Assembly: GCA_963929535.1 (NCBI GenBank)
Contig: CAWVIZ010000001.1
Location: 189,978 to 253,977 of the forward strand
Source of the DNA: Pullilachnospira sp963929535
Lineage (GTDB): Bacteria; Bacillota; Clostridia; Lachnospirales; Lachnospiraceae
Length of the DNA: 64,000 bases
Direction: 5' to 3'
Under the pieces are notes generated by a model. The model was not told the DNA's origin. It saw nothing but the letters and a program-made list of their open reading frames with translations, and ran no database searches. How positions within the stretch are numbered: position 1 is the stretch's first letter; each line of letters opens with the position of its first letter. The position numbers and the translations under genes are program-made. Shown in pieces: positions 56,194 to 63,665 of the stretch.

Positions 56194-57693
56194 TTACCGG
56201 CTCCCCTCGCCCAGTCCCAGTCTGTCTAATATCATATGTACTGCACCGAATGAGGATAAATCCGAACCCTCAACATCTGCCAGAGTGATAGTCTTGGAAC
56301 CATCCTTATAGTTGAAAGTAAGGATTATCTTGTCCTCATAAAGATACACCGCATTTACAAAGCTGTCGATCAGCCTTTGCCGCTGTTCCCGCTTTGTCAC
56401 ATCAAACTTGCGGAAACGGTAAATGAAAAATGCTATCTGTTCTCTTGTAAGCAGGGGTTTGTGCATTTCTTCCTGCAAAATGCTGACTTCAAGCTGGCTT
56501 TTTGTTTCTTCCAACTCGTCCAGCCTTTGCTTGGTGGATGGGGTAAAAATCCCTGCTTGAATAGCGTTGAGCATATTGTTAATACCTTTTTCCGTTTCTG
56601 CAAGCTGTTTTTTCAAAAGTGGCAGGTCGGTGCTTTCTTTCTTCTGCAACTCCATCAGCGTATCAATCAGCCGCTCCATGACTTCATCATTCATAATTGC
56701 TTTCATGGTATAATTGACAACCAAATCTTCAATCCAGTCTTTCTTGACCGCTTTCTTGTCACAGAGCTTCTTTTTCTTAGTATTCACACAGCGATAATAA
56801 CGGTGTACTTTCATTGTATGGCTTGTGCCGCTTTCTCCCACCATGAAAGAGCCGCATTTCCCACAGTACAGCTTCGTTGTCAAAAGGTAATCATCCTCGG
56901 CTTTGTGACGGGCAGGAGCTTTTTTGTTCTTTGCCAGCCGTTCCTGTACCCGTTCAAACAACTCTTTCGGGACAATCGCCGGAATACCGTCCTCCTTGAC
57001 TACATCACGATAGCTGTATTCTCCCATGTAACGGCGGTTCTTTAGCAGGTGGTTCATAATATTCAATGTGATTTTCCCGCCACGAATGGAACGCATACCC
57101 CGGCTGTTTAACAGATTGACAAGTTCCTGCATGGTCGCACCCTCGCTGTACTTTGTAAACATTTCCAGTACCACCGGGGCGGTCTTGGGGTCGATTTGAT
57201 AAAACTGCTGTTCGTCAATGTAATATCCCATCGGGACAGTACCGCCATTGTATTTACATTTCAGCGCATTGTCAGTCAGACCTCGAATAACCTTTTCAGA
57301 AAGTTCCGCAGAGTAGTATTCTGCATAGCCCTCCAGCATAGCTTCCAGAATAATTCCCTCGCTGCCCTCGGAGATATTTTCCCTTGCGGAAATGACTTTC
57401 ACACCGTTCTTTTTCAAGAGATTTTTGTAGCGTGCGCTATCATAACGGTTTCGTGCAAAGCGGTCTAATTTCCAGACAAGGACAACATCAAACAAGCCCT
57501 TTGCGCTGTCTTTAATCATCTTCTGAAATTCAGGGCGGTTGTCCGTTTTTGCTGATAAAGCCCGGTCAATGTATGTTCCTAAAATCGTGATACCGTTTCG
57601 TTCTGCATAATCCTTACATTCTCGCAACTGCCCCTCAATACTTTCTTCTCGTTGATTATCGGAAGAATAGCGGGCGTAGATCACACCTTTCAT
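56194..57693 (-). CDS. Large serine recombinase (integrase of the mobile element)
   Basis: A 499-residue site-specific recombinase. The N-terminal resolvase domain (about 3-145) starts GVIYARYSSDNQ with catalytic Ser10; WKLDRFARNR carries the conserved Arg residues. The recombinase domain (about 160-265) is followed by a zinc ribbon (LYCGKCGSFM..YYRCVNTKKKKLC, about 283-325), a coiled coil (about 350-430) and a short tail. TnpX-like recombinases excise and integrate Tn4451-type elements. The XRE gene upstream overlaps it by four bases, so they are coupled. Confidence 0.94.
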   Translation of the reverse strand: MKGVIYARYSSDNQREESIEGQLRECKDYAERNGITILGTYIDRALSAKTDNRPEFQKMIKDSAKGLFDVVLVWKLDRFARNRYDSARYKNLLKKNGVKVISARENISEGSEGIILEAMLEGYAEYYSAELSEKVIRGLTDNALKCKYNGGTVPMGYYIDEQQFYQIDPKTAPVVLEMFTKYSEGATMQELVNLLNSRGMRSIRGGKITLNIMNHLLKNRRYMGEYSYRDVVKEDGIPAIVPKELFERVQERLAKNKKAPARHKAEDDYLLTTKLYCGKCGSFMVGESGTSHTMKVHRYYRCVNTKKKKLCDKKAVKKDWIEDLVVNYTMKAIMNDEVMERLIDTLMELQKKESTDLPLLKKQLAETEKGINNMLNAIQAGIFTPSTKQRLDELEETKSQLEVSILQEEMHKPLLTREQIAFFIYRFRKFDVTKREQRQRLIDSFVNAVYLYEDKIILTFNYKDGSKTITLADVEGSDLSSFGAVHMILDRLGLGEGSR

Positions 57694-58043
57694 TTATCCA
57701 CCTCCATCATTTGAAGAAGCGTCTGCTTTAACTTTTTACTCATTGGCGATTGCGGGTCAAAACACATTTCAATAAACTGCCGCATTTCCTCACTGCCCGT
57801 TGCAATTTTAGGGCGGTATTCGTACAGCTTGCCTTGGGGCTTATCCGTCCGGGCAAACAGGTAATCCATAGACACATCAAAATAATCTGCATACTTCACA
57901 AGCGTTTCCAAAGACGGAGCAGATTGTCCCTGTTCATAGCGGTTAATGCTGGACTGTTTTACTCCCAGCAAATCCGCCATCTTTACCTGTGACAGTTTCA
58001 CGCTCTCCCGCAATATCCGCAGACGTTCTCCCAATTCTTTCAT
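57690..58043 (-). CDS. XRE-family regulator coupled to the recombinase
   Basis: A 117-residue helix-turn-helix protein. The HTH is LSQVKMADLLGVKQSSINRYEQG (about 18-40), followed by LVKYADYFDVSMDYLF and a C-terminal helical tail. GGGAGGTCGCAGCT precedes ATG 58043. Being translationally coupled to the recombinase and close to the promoter with inverted repeats, it probably controls recombinase expression. The longer frame to 58109 crosses the promoter. Confidence 0.9.
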   Translation of the reverse strand: MKELGERLRILRESVKLSQVKMADLLGVKQSSINRYEQGQSAPSLETLVKYADYFDVSMDYLFARTDKPQGKLYEYRPKIATGSEEMRQFIEMCFDPQSPMSKKLKQTLLQMMEVDK

Positions 58044-58073
58044 AGCTGCGACCTCCCTGTTTTCTCTGTGCTT

Positions 58074-58102
58074 ATTATAACATTTATGCGTTTTATTTTC
58101 AA
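58074..58102 (-). promoter_or_regulatory. Promoter of the xre-recombinase operon
   Basis: TTGAAA (complement of 58097-58102), a 17-bp spacer and TATAAT (complement of 58074-58079). GCTTAT/ATAAGC half-sites on both sides could be an operator. Confidence 0.75.
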
Positions 58103-58170
58103 TCCGCAATAAGCATAATTATTATGATAAATGCTCGCATAAAGAGCAGAGGAAACAGGGAATGCAGCAC

Positions 58171-58229
58171 CAAAATAAGCGGTCAATCTGACTGTGATGT
58201 TACAGCAGACTGAAACCGCTTATTTTTGC
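58171..58229. terminator. Terminator-like hairpin
   Basis: AAAATAAGCGGT at the left pairs with ACCGCTTATTTT at the right; T-rich sequence on the plus side. It separates the recombinase operon from the oriT region. Confidence 0.65.
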
Positions 58230-58292
58230 GTTTTGCGGGGAATGTGGGTACACATGACCGCAAAACAGGGTTTCCAAAGGGTATCCCTTTGG

Positions 58293-58325
58293 CACACGAC
58301 TTTGCTTGCAAAGTGTAGTGTGTTA
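58293..58325 (+). other. Probable oriT with MobV nic site
   Basis: TAGTGTGTTA at 58316-58325 is identical to the core nic sequence of pMV158-type (MobV) origins of transfer, where cleavage is TAGTGTG/TTA. Directly before it is the hairpin ACTTTGC-TT-GCAAAGT (58299-58314) inside CACAC..TGTG, as in pMV158. A MobV relaxase gene lies in the same orientation at 63.7 kb. Identification rests on recalled consensus; nicking is inferred. Confidence 0.85.
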
Positions 58326-58731
58326 TACGCTCTGTCGGCGTTGCTGCGAAAATGAAGTTGCCGGGGGAGGGCAAGTACATTTGAAGTAGCAAGAAAACAG
58401 GGCTGTGGTTGCATGGCGTAAAGCCGCAAATACAGGGCTGGTTTCAGCAGCAGACAGGGCGTATAGGAAAGCCCCCGTCCATCGTCCCACGTCGGACTTC
58501 GGGACAAAATGTCCCGAACTTGTGGACACACTCACGAAAAAGCGGGTGGGTTTTTCTCTCAAAATTGAAATGGGCGGGAAGCCATTTTAAGGGCTTTCCC
58601 GCCTTGATTGCCTATCAGCAAAGGTAGGCGAAACTGTCAACGGCGGCGCATTTATGCGCCGTTCATCTTGACCGTTGACTGGATCGGCTGGCTTTGCGAT
58701 TTCCCATCACTTTAATAAATGCGTTTTCTTC
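58326..58731. other. Non-coding region of the mobile element
   Basis: Contains hairpins GGGAC/GTCCC near 58500, GGCGGGAAGCC/GGGCTTTCCCGCC (58572-58604) and the palindrome CGGCGCATTTATGCGCCG (58644-58661). The open frames here have no ribosome-binding sites. No gene seen. Confidence 0.5.
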
Positions 58732-59982
58732 TCAATCGTCGCTTTTACGAGCAAAACTGTTTTGGGATTGACAATCAACATTTCGTAAAACTGGCAATAC
58801 GAAAACCAAAACGGCAACCGCAATAATCCCTATTCCACAAAGTAAAAACCATTTTTCCACACCAATTCGTTCTGCAAAAATACCGGAACACAGCAAACCC
58901 AGCGGCATGGCAAAGGACATCACGCTTCCGAGCAATGAGAAAACCCGTCCCAGATATTCTGGTGGAAGCTGCTCTTGAAACAAGGCGTTTTGTACTCCGT
59001 AAAATGGAGAAGTTAATCCCATGACTGTACAACAAATTACAAATATAAAAAACGCATTGGTGGGCAGCAAACCGGAAATCGCAATGCTTACCCCCATCAC
59101 AAGAACCGATAGACCGATTGAAAAAATCCGGTTCTTGAATCCACCCCAAACGCTGAGCAAAATTCCCCCTGCAAGCATACCGCCTGCAAAAGCAATTTCT
59201 GCTATGGACGCATGGGTAGGTGTTCCACGAAAGTATCCCATGCTCATTAAAGGGTACAATGCACTGATAGGCATAAAGAAAAACATATATGCCGTTCCAA
59301 TCCAAAGTAATGCGAACAAACCCTTGTTTTTCTTTAACTCAAAATATCCCTCCTTCATATCCCGGAAAAAGCTGTTTTGGCTTTCGCCTGGGCATATTGG
59401 CGGATTTGGAATCGACAGAACCGCAACAACGCCGCAAGCCAGAACTGCGCCGATAATATCCAATAGAATAATCGTGCTTAATGACCAGACACTATATAAG
59501 AAAGCGGCAGCGGCTGGGCTGATCAGGGACACGGCGGCCTGCATGGTCTGATTATAACCGGCACATTTGGTTAGCTGGTCTTGCGGAACCATAAGCGGTG
59601 TAACTGCGCTGGACGCAGGAGAATGAAAAGCGTTGCCGATACTTCTGACAAATAAGACCAGCATAATGAGCCATATGGGCAGTTCCATAAACACTGAAAC
59701 GACTGCCAGAAATCCTCCTGTTGCGGCAATCATAAGGTCTGCTCCGATCATCACTCCTTTGCGGCTATGGCGATCCACAAAAGTCCCTGCAAAGGGGCCA
59801 ATCACAGCTTGAGGAAGAAAGCCCATCAAGGTTGCAATGGATAAGACCATAGCGGAATTTGTTTTTGCTGTGAGATAGAATATAATGGACATTTGCAAAA
59901 TCCCACTTGTAATGAGAGAAACGCTCTGTCCCGCCAGCATAGTAAAATACTTCTTTTTCCAAAATTTAGTTTCTGTTGTCAT
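58732..59982 (-). CDS. Mef-family MFS efflux transporter
   Basis: A 416-residue, 12-segment major facilitator clearly related to macrolide-efflux Mef proteins. Shared features are KKYFTMLAGQSVSLITSGILQM at the N-terminus, FVDRHSRKGVMIGADL in loop 2-3, QLTKCAGYNQTMQ, and PPEYLGRVFSLLGSVMS in the second half. Macrolide export is plausible but the substrate range is untested. AGGAGGTATTGAT precedes ATG 59982. It has its own leader with a short peptide and terminator-like stems, and a promoter inside a perfect inverted repeat. Confidence 0.88.
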   Translation of the reverse strand: MTTETKFWKKKYFTMLAGQSVSLITSGILQMSIIFYLTAKTNSAMVLSIATLMGFLPQAVIGPFAGTFVDRHSRKGVMIGADLMIAATGGFLAVVSVFMELPIWLIMLVLFVRSIGNAFHSPASSAVTPLMVPQDQLTKCAGYNQTMQAAVSLISPAAAAFLYSVWSLSTIILLDIIGAVLACGVVAVLSIPNPPICPGESQNSFFRDMKEGYFELKKNKGLFALLWIGTAYMFFFMPISALYPLMSMGYFRGTPTHASIAEIAFAGGMLAGGILLSVWGGFKNRIFSIGLSVLVMGVSIAISGLLPTNAFFIFVICCTVMGLTSPFYGVQNALFQEQLPPEYLGRVFSLLGSVMSFAMPLGLLCSGIFAERIGVEKWFLLCGIGIIAVAVLVFVLPVLRNVDCQSQNSFARKSDD

Positions 59983-60007
59983 ATCAATACCTCCTGTTTT
60001 TGTCACA

Positions 60008-60213
60008 TACTCTTTTCTGCGCAACAAAAAGCAGATATATGCTCCACTATGGGCATATACCTGCATAACAAAAGGCACGACAAGAAATACTCTATGACAA
60101 TCATTGTCATAAAGGATTGACCTACGTGTTTCTCTGTACGCACGACAAAAAAGCCCATCACATGGAATGAAAAACCGACTTTTTGTTGTTTATTAGCGTA
60201 CAAAAATTAACAC
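60008..60213 (-). promoter_or_regulatory. Leader peptide and attenuator of the efflux gene
   Basis: AAAGGAGG is followed by GTG TTA ATT TTT GTA CGC TAA (60193-60213), a leader peptide MLIFVR. Downstream come a small stem CCATGTGATGG with six T residues, the palindrome TATGACAATGATTGTCATA, and GCAG..TATATGC pairing with GCATATATCTGC then TTTTTGTT (about 60014-60056). The arrangement resembles ribosome-stalling attenuation of mef and erm genes; mechanism inferred. Confidence 0.7.
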
Positions 60214-60232
60214 ACGTAAGCCTCCTTTCAAC

Positions 60233-60286
60233 TTCAAACTGATTGTCAGAATATCATATAACAGATAGATTGTCAATCAGTTTGAA
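60233..60286 (-). promoter_or_regulatory. Efflux promoter inside a 13-bp inverted repeat
   Basis: Promoter TTGACA (complement of 60271-60276), a 17-bp spacer, TATTCT (complement of 60248-60253). The perfect inverted repeat TTCAAACTGATTG (60233-60245) and CAATCAGTTTGAA (60274-60286) brackets it, overlapping the -35 and adjoining the -10. It looks like an operator; no TetR/MarR gene is adjacent, so the binding protein is unknown. Confidence 0.8.
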
Positions 60287-60325
60287 AAATTTTTGAAGTG
60301 GATTGGTTTGTTTATAACTGAAAAT

Positions 60326-61051
60326 CTAATTTCTTTGAACTTGCAGGGAATGGAATGCTCCGCTTACTTTTTTAGCCCTAACAATTATAATATCTGGAAT
60401 TTCCTTGTTAAAATAGCATTCTTCATAAAAACCATCAATTACAAAACCAGTGTCAAAACACATATTAAAAATATCCTGCAAAGAACGATGATAGTAACAT
60501 TGCTTTTGTGGTTGTCCTTCAATCGCAATATCGTAGTAGCTGTGTGGTGTCATGTATTTATCTGTCAGTGTAACAAAGCACGGATGCTGTGTTGCAAATA
60601 CAAAAACTCCATTATCCTCAATCAAATTGTAAACAGCGGTAAAAAGCGGCTTAATATCGGTAATATCCATGACCGCCATATTTGAAACCGCTTTTGTGAA
60701 CATCCTGTTTCTTTTTAACGTCTTCATACTGATTTCATTAGTGGCATCTGCTACGTAAAATTCAATTCTATCAGTATTGTGTTTTCTTCGTTTCTTTGCC
60801 AGTTCAATCATTTTTTCACCATAATCAAAGCCAACAACTGAAATGCCTTTTTCAGCAAGATATGCCGAATAGTTTCCGTTTCCACACGCAATATCTAAAA
60901 TATAATCTGAGGAATTGGGATTTAGAAGTTCTGTGACCTTTGGACGGACCACGTTTCTGTGAAAATCATTTGATTCATCACCCATTGTATAATCCCAAAA
61001 TTCAGCATTTTGATCCCATATCATTTTACTTTCTTCTTTTGAGTATCGCAT
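60326..61051 (-). CDS. Class I SAM-dependent methyltransferase
   Basis: A 241-residue methyltransferase. YILDIACGNGNYSAYLAEKG (about 50-69) is the SAM motif I, with GFDYGEKM as the acidic loop. Residues after 150 form the usual beta-sheet end with TQHPCF. The target (small molecule, RNA or protein) cannot be told; it does not look like an Erm rRNA methylase. GGAGGAATT precedes ATG. The DNA is clearly AT-richer than the chromosome around it, suggesting separate acquisition. Confidence 0.88.
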   Translation of the reverse strand: MRYSKEESKMIWDQNAEFWDYTMGDESNDFHRNVVRPKVTELLNPNSSDYILDIACGNGNYSAYLAEKGISVVGFDYGEKMIELAKKRRKHNTDRIEFYVADATNEISMKTLKRNRMFTKAVSNMAVMDITDIKPLFTAVYNLIEDNGVFVFATQHPCFVTLTDKYMTPHSYYDIAIEGQPQKQCYYHRSLQDIFNMCFDTGFVIDGFYEECYFNKEIPDIIIVRAKKVSGAFHSLQVQRN

Positions 61052-61080
61052 AATTCCTCCTTCAATTAGAAGTTTTCTAT

Positions 61081-61440
61081 CTATTCAATAGGCAAATTAT
61101 GTTGTTTCAAAAAGGAAAGTTTATCCCAGTAACCTCTTTGAAATAAAATTTTCCCGTTCACAACATGGAAAAATCCGCAGCCTCTTAATCCTAATGGGTC
61201 TCTCCATTCTAAAATTGCCCACTGCCCATCTTCAAATATATTTTCTACAATGGCTGTCATATCAGCTGTGGTAAATTCTGTTGTGAACATTTCTCTGATT
61301 GCCTCTATCCCAATCACCGGTTCATTTGTTACCTGATGATTGGTTGCGTTATCATGGTACAGACTCACGATTGCCTCAACATCGTGGTCGTTAAAAGCAT
61401 CTACCCATTTACATACTACTTCTTTTGGTCGTAACATCAT
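61081..61440 (-). CDS. NTF2-like (SnoaL/steroid isomerase fold) protein
   Basis: A 119-residue cone-shaped alpha+beta-fold protein. Landmarks are VCKWVDAFNDHDVEAIVSLYHDNA, EPVIGIEAIREMF and the strand WAILEWRDPLG. Such proteins act as small isomerases, hydrolases or binding domains; none can be chosen here. GGAGGAAATC precedes ATG 61440. It is overlapped by the 3' end of the XRE gene (32 bases) and lies 29 bases before the methyltransferase. Confidence 0.82.
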   Translation of the reverse strand: MMLRPKEVVCKWVDAFNDHDVEAIVSLYHDNATNHQVTNEPVIGIEAIREMFTTEFTTADMTAIVENIFEDGQWAILEWRDPLGLRGCGFFHVVNGKILFQRGYWDKLSFLKQHNLPIE

Positions 61441-62263
61441 GATTTCCTCCATCTATCTTTGTTTCCTTGCCTGCCAGTTCAATCATTTTCTTCGCCAACT
61501 GCTGGAACTGCCCGGCAGTTTCCTCGTCCATCGGAAGAAGCTGCCCGACCCGTCCGGCAATCATAGCGGTCACATCATCCATAGAAAGCGGCTCCTGCTG
61601 GTGGTTTTTCATGGCTTCCTGCATAGTTTGGAACATGGCAGCGGTAATGGTTTCTCCCGGCTGCTCGCCGCTGTCCATCTCTTTCTTAATGTCCCGCAGG
61701 ATAGCAAGGAACACATTCTTGATTTTCTCAATCTCTGCTTCATGGTCGCCCATTTTCTGTGCGTTCAAGAACTGCAAGTCCTGTCTTGCTTCTGCCCGGT
61801 GTTCCGGGTGTTCTTTCATCAGATCAGACAGGGAAGCCGTTGCCATTTCAATAAGCTGGTTTCGTGCCATAATGCCCTTTGCCGCTGTGTCCTGAAAATA
61901 AATCCGTATCAAATCTATCAGTTTCGGGAAGTTCCTGTGTTCCAGCAAGCGATTTAGGATTTGCACATCCACAGCACCCGTCACAAGCCCTTTGACTGCT
62001 CCCTCGGACAAGCCCAGCTCGGATATATCATAGCTTTTGCGGACGCTGATATTGGATAGCCCCAGTATATAGTCGGTGGACACCTTAAATTCCTTTGCCA
62101 CACCAATGAGAATATCGCTGCTGACTGTCCTTGTTTCGCCGCTGACAATGCGGCTCAGCTGGGAAGCGGAAACGCCGATCTTCTCTGCAAGTTCTTTTTG
62201 TTTGATTTTGTTTCCGTTGCATAGGTCAGAAATCCTCTGTCCGGGTGTTCCGGGTAAAGCCAT
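61409..62263 (-). CDS. XRE-family regulator with long helical C-domain
   Basis: A 284-residue regulator. The HTH is IKQKELAEKIGVSASQLSRIVSGE (about 20-43), followed by VAKEFKVSTDYILGLSN and a long helical part (about 75-284) of unknown role. GGAGGAGGTGCATACT precedes ATG 62263. The last ten residues (NHDVTTKRSSM) overlap the NTF2-like gene and may have been created by insertion of the cargo. A palindromic operator covers its promoter, so autoregulation is likely. Confidence 0.88.
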   Translation of the reverse strand: MALPGTPGQRISDLCNGNKIKQKELAEKIGVSASQLSRIVSGETRTVSSDILIGVAKEFKVSTDYILGLSNISVRKSYDISELGLSEGAVKGLVTGAVDVQILNRLLEHRNFPKLIDLIRIYFQDTAAKGIMARNQLIEMATASLSDLMKEHPEHRAEARQDLQFLNAQKMGDHEAEIEKIKNVFLAILRDIKKEMDSGEQPGETITAAMFQTMQEAMKNHQQEPLSMDDVTAMIAGRVGQLLPMDEETAGQFQQLAKKMIELAGKETKIDGGNHDVTTKRSSM

Positions 62264-62289
62264 AGTATGCACCTCCTCCGTATAACTCT

Positions 62290-62321
62290 ATTATACAGCA
62301 AAATTGCAAAAATGCAATTTT
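62290..62321 (-). promoter_or_regulatory. Promoter with palindromic operator
   Basis: TTGCAT (complement of 62312-62317), a 16-bp spacer and TATAAT (complement of 62290-62295). The perfect palindrome AAAATTGCA-AAAA-TGCAATTTT (62300-62321) covers the -35 and part of the spacer. Related half-sites AATGCAATT and GATTGCATT follow at 62342 and 62369. Confidence 0.8.
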
Positions 62322-62561
62322 AAAAGTGTAAACTTCACAGAAATGCAATTCTCGCAAAATTCCGAGGATTGCATTTTTTTCGTGTAGACTTAGGGTAGTT
62401 CATCGATGAGCTGCACCTTGAAAACAGAATGACCGTCCGAAAAAGGAATATTTCTCCCGGCGAAGTATCGCATTTGCGTACCAACGGAGAACACACGCCG
62501 CAGAAATGGGGCAGGAAGCCTTTTCGGGGAAAACGGCAATCAGACAAAGCGGAGGACACAC

Positions 62562-62972
62562 ATGGAAAACAATCTCAAAAAGCTGCCGCCGTTGGAGCGC
62601 AAGCCGGACGGCTCTCTGTACCGCATGACCCCAGCACAGCGGAAACGGGCAAACGCCTTGATTCGCCGGGAATGTTGCAGCTATGACAGCGGCAACTGCA
62701 TTGTGCTGGATGATGGCGATACCTGTATCTGTCCGCAGACGATTTCTTTCTCGGTCTGCTGCAAGCATTTCCGCTGGGCTGTCCTGCCGCTGGATCGGAC
62801 GCTGGAAGCAGAGATTTTCCGGGATAAGGACACAAAACGGTGTATTGTCTGCCGGAGAGCTTTTGTTCCCGGCTCTAATCGGGCGAAATACTGCCCGGAT
62901 TGTGCCGTCAGCGTTCACAGGCGGCAGAAAGCAGAAAGTGAACGGAAAAGGAGGGCGTGCGTGGACAATTAG
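62562..62972 (+). CDS. Cysteine-rich VLP-domain protein
   Basis: A 136-residue protein of the Cys-rich VLP family, found on Firmicutes conjugative and mobilizable elements. It opens with PPLERKPDGSLYRMTPAQRKRANALIRR, then CCSYDSGNCIVLDDGD, CICPQ and VCCKHFRWAVLPLD, and ends with a zinc-ribbon-like CIVCRRAFVPGSNRAKYCPDC. Function not established. GCGGAGGACACAC precedes ATG 62562. First gene of the plus-strand mobilization module. Confidence 0.88.
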   Translation: MENNLKKLPPLERKPDGSLYRMTPAQRKRANALIRRECCSYDSGNCIVLDDGDTCICPQTISFSVCCKHFRWAVLPLDRTLEAEIFRDKDTKRCIVCRRAFVPGSNRAKYCPDCAVSVHRRQKAESERKRRACVDN

Positions 62973-63081
62973 GGGCGAAAAAATCCTGTATTTATGGGGC
63001 TTTCCGAACACCAAACCAGGGCAGGTGGTATTCTTTATCGCTAACTCTCAAAACAGGGCTTCTAATTGTCCATAAGACACT

Positions 63082-63441
63082 ATGACGAAGTTTATCTATC
63101 ACTACCAACAGGAACGGGCGCAGAGCTTCACCCAGCTTCCCAATTTCCTGTTTGAAGCACCAACCTATCAGCCATTATCCAATGAAGCAAAGCTGCTGTA
63201 CGCCTTTATCCTGCGCCGGGCAGACCTATCCCGCAAAAATGGATGGGCTGACGAGTACGGACGGATTTACCTGTACTATCCCATCTGTGAGGTAGTGGGC
63301 CTGCTTCACTGTGGGCGGCAAAAGGCAGTCAACACCCTGCGGGAATTACAGTATGCAGAGCTGATCGACATCAAGAAACAGGGCTGTGGAAAACCCAACC
63401 GCATTTACCCAAAATCCTATGAGGGCAGTTCCAATCTCTGA
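63082..63441 (+). CDS. Replication initiator protein A-like, short
   Basis: A 119-residue protein similar to the N-terminal winged-helix domain of RepA-type initiators on Firmicutes elements. It contains QLPNFLFEAPTYQPLSNEAKLLYAFILRRADLS and VGLLHCGRQKAVNTLRELQ, the recognition helix. Relatives on plasmids are longer, so this may be a natural short form or truncated by the TGA at 63439. The ribosome-binding site is poor. It lies between the VLP gene and the relaxase. Confidence 0.82.
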   Translation: MTKFIYHYQQERAQSFTQLPNFLFEAPTYQPLSNEAKLLYAFILRRADLSRKNGWADEYGRIYLYYPICEVVGLLHCGRQKAVNTLRELQYAELIDIKKQGCGKPNRIYPKSYEGSSNL

Positions 63442-63665
63442 CTTCTTGAATTTCCATTTTGGTACGCCGGAGAGCTGAAAACCGTACTTGACGAGTACAA
63501 AAATCAGCCCTCTTGGAGTACCGAAATCGGACGGTATAGAAATACAGAGATTAAAATGATTTATTTATATCGATTCCATTCCAATCCTATCAGAGCTATT
63601 TGGGGCGGGATTTTCCTTGTGGAAAACCCCGGGAACGGAAGGGAAAGGAACGAGGAAAGGAGTTT
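63442..63665 (+). other. Intergenic before the relaxase
   Basis: A 224-base stretch with repeated GGTAC and GGAGTAC phrases. No oriT core (TAGTGTGTTA) occurs here, although MobV genes usually have it directly upstream. No gene seen. Confidence 0.5.

Noticed and set aside
58182..58627. Several 60-100 residue frames around oriT
   Set aside because: They overlap the oriT hairpin and other stems, lie on both strands and lack start signals.
60003..60203. 66-residue frame upstream of the efflux gene as a real protein
   Set aside because: It spans the attenuator stems and has no good ribosome-binding site; the AGGAGG upstream fits a six-codon leader instead.
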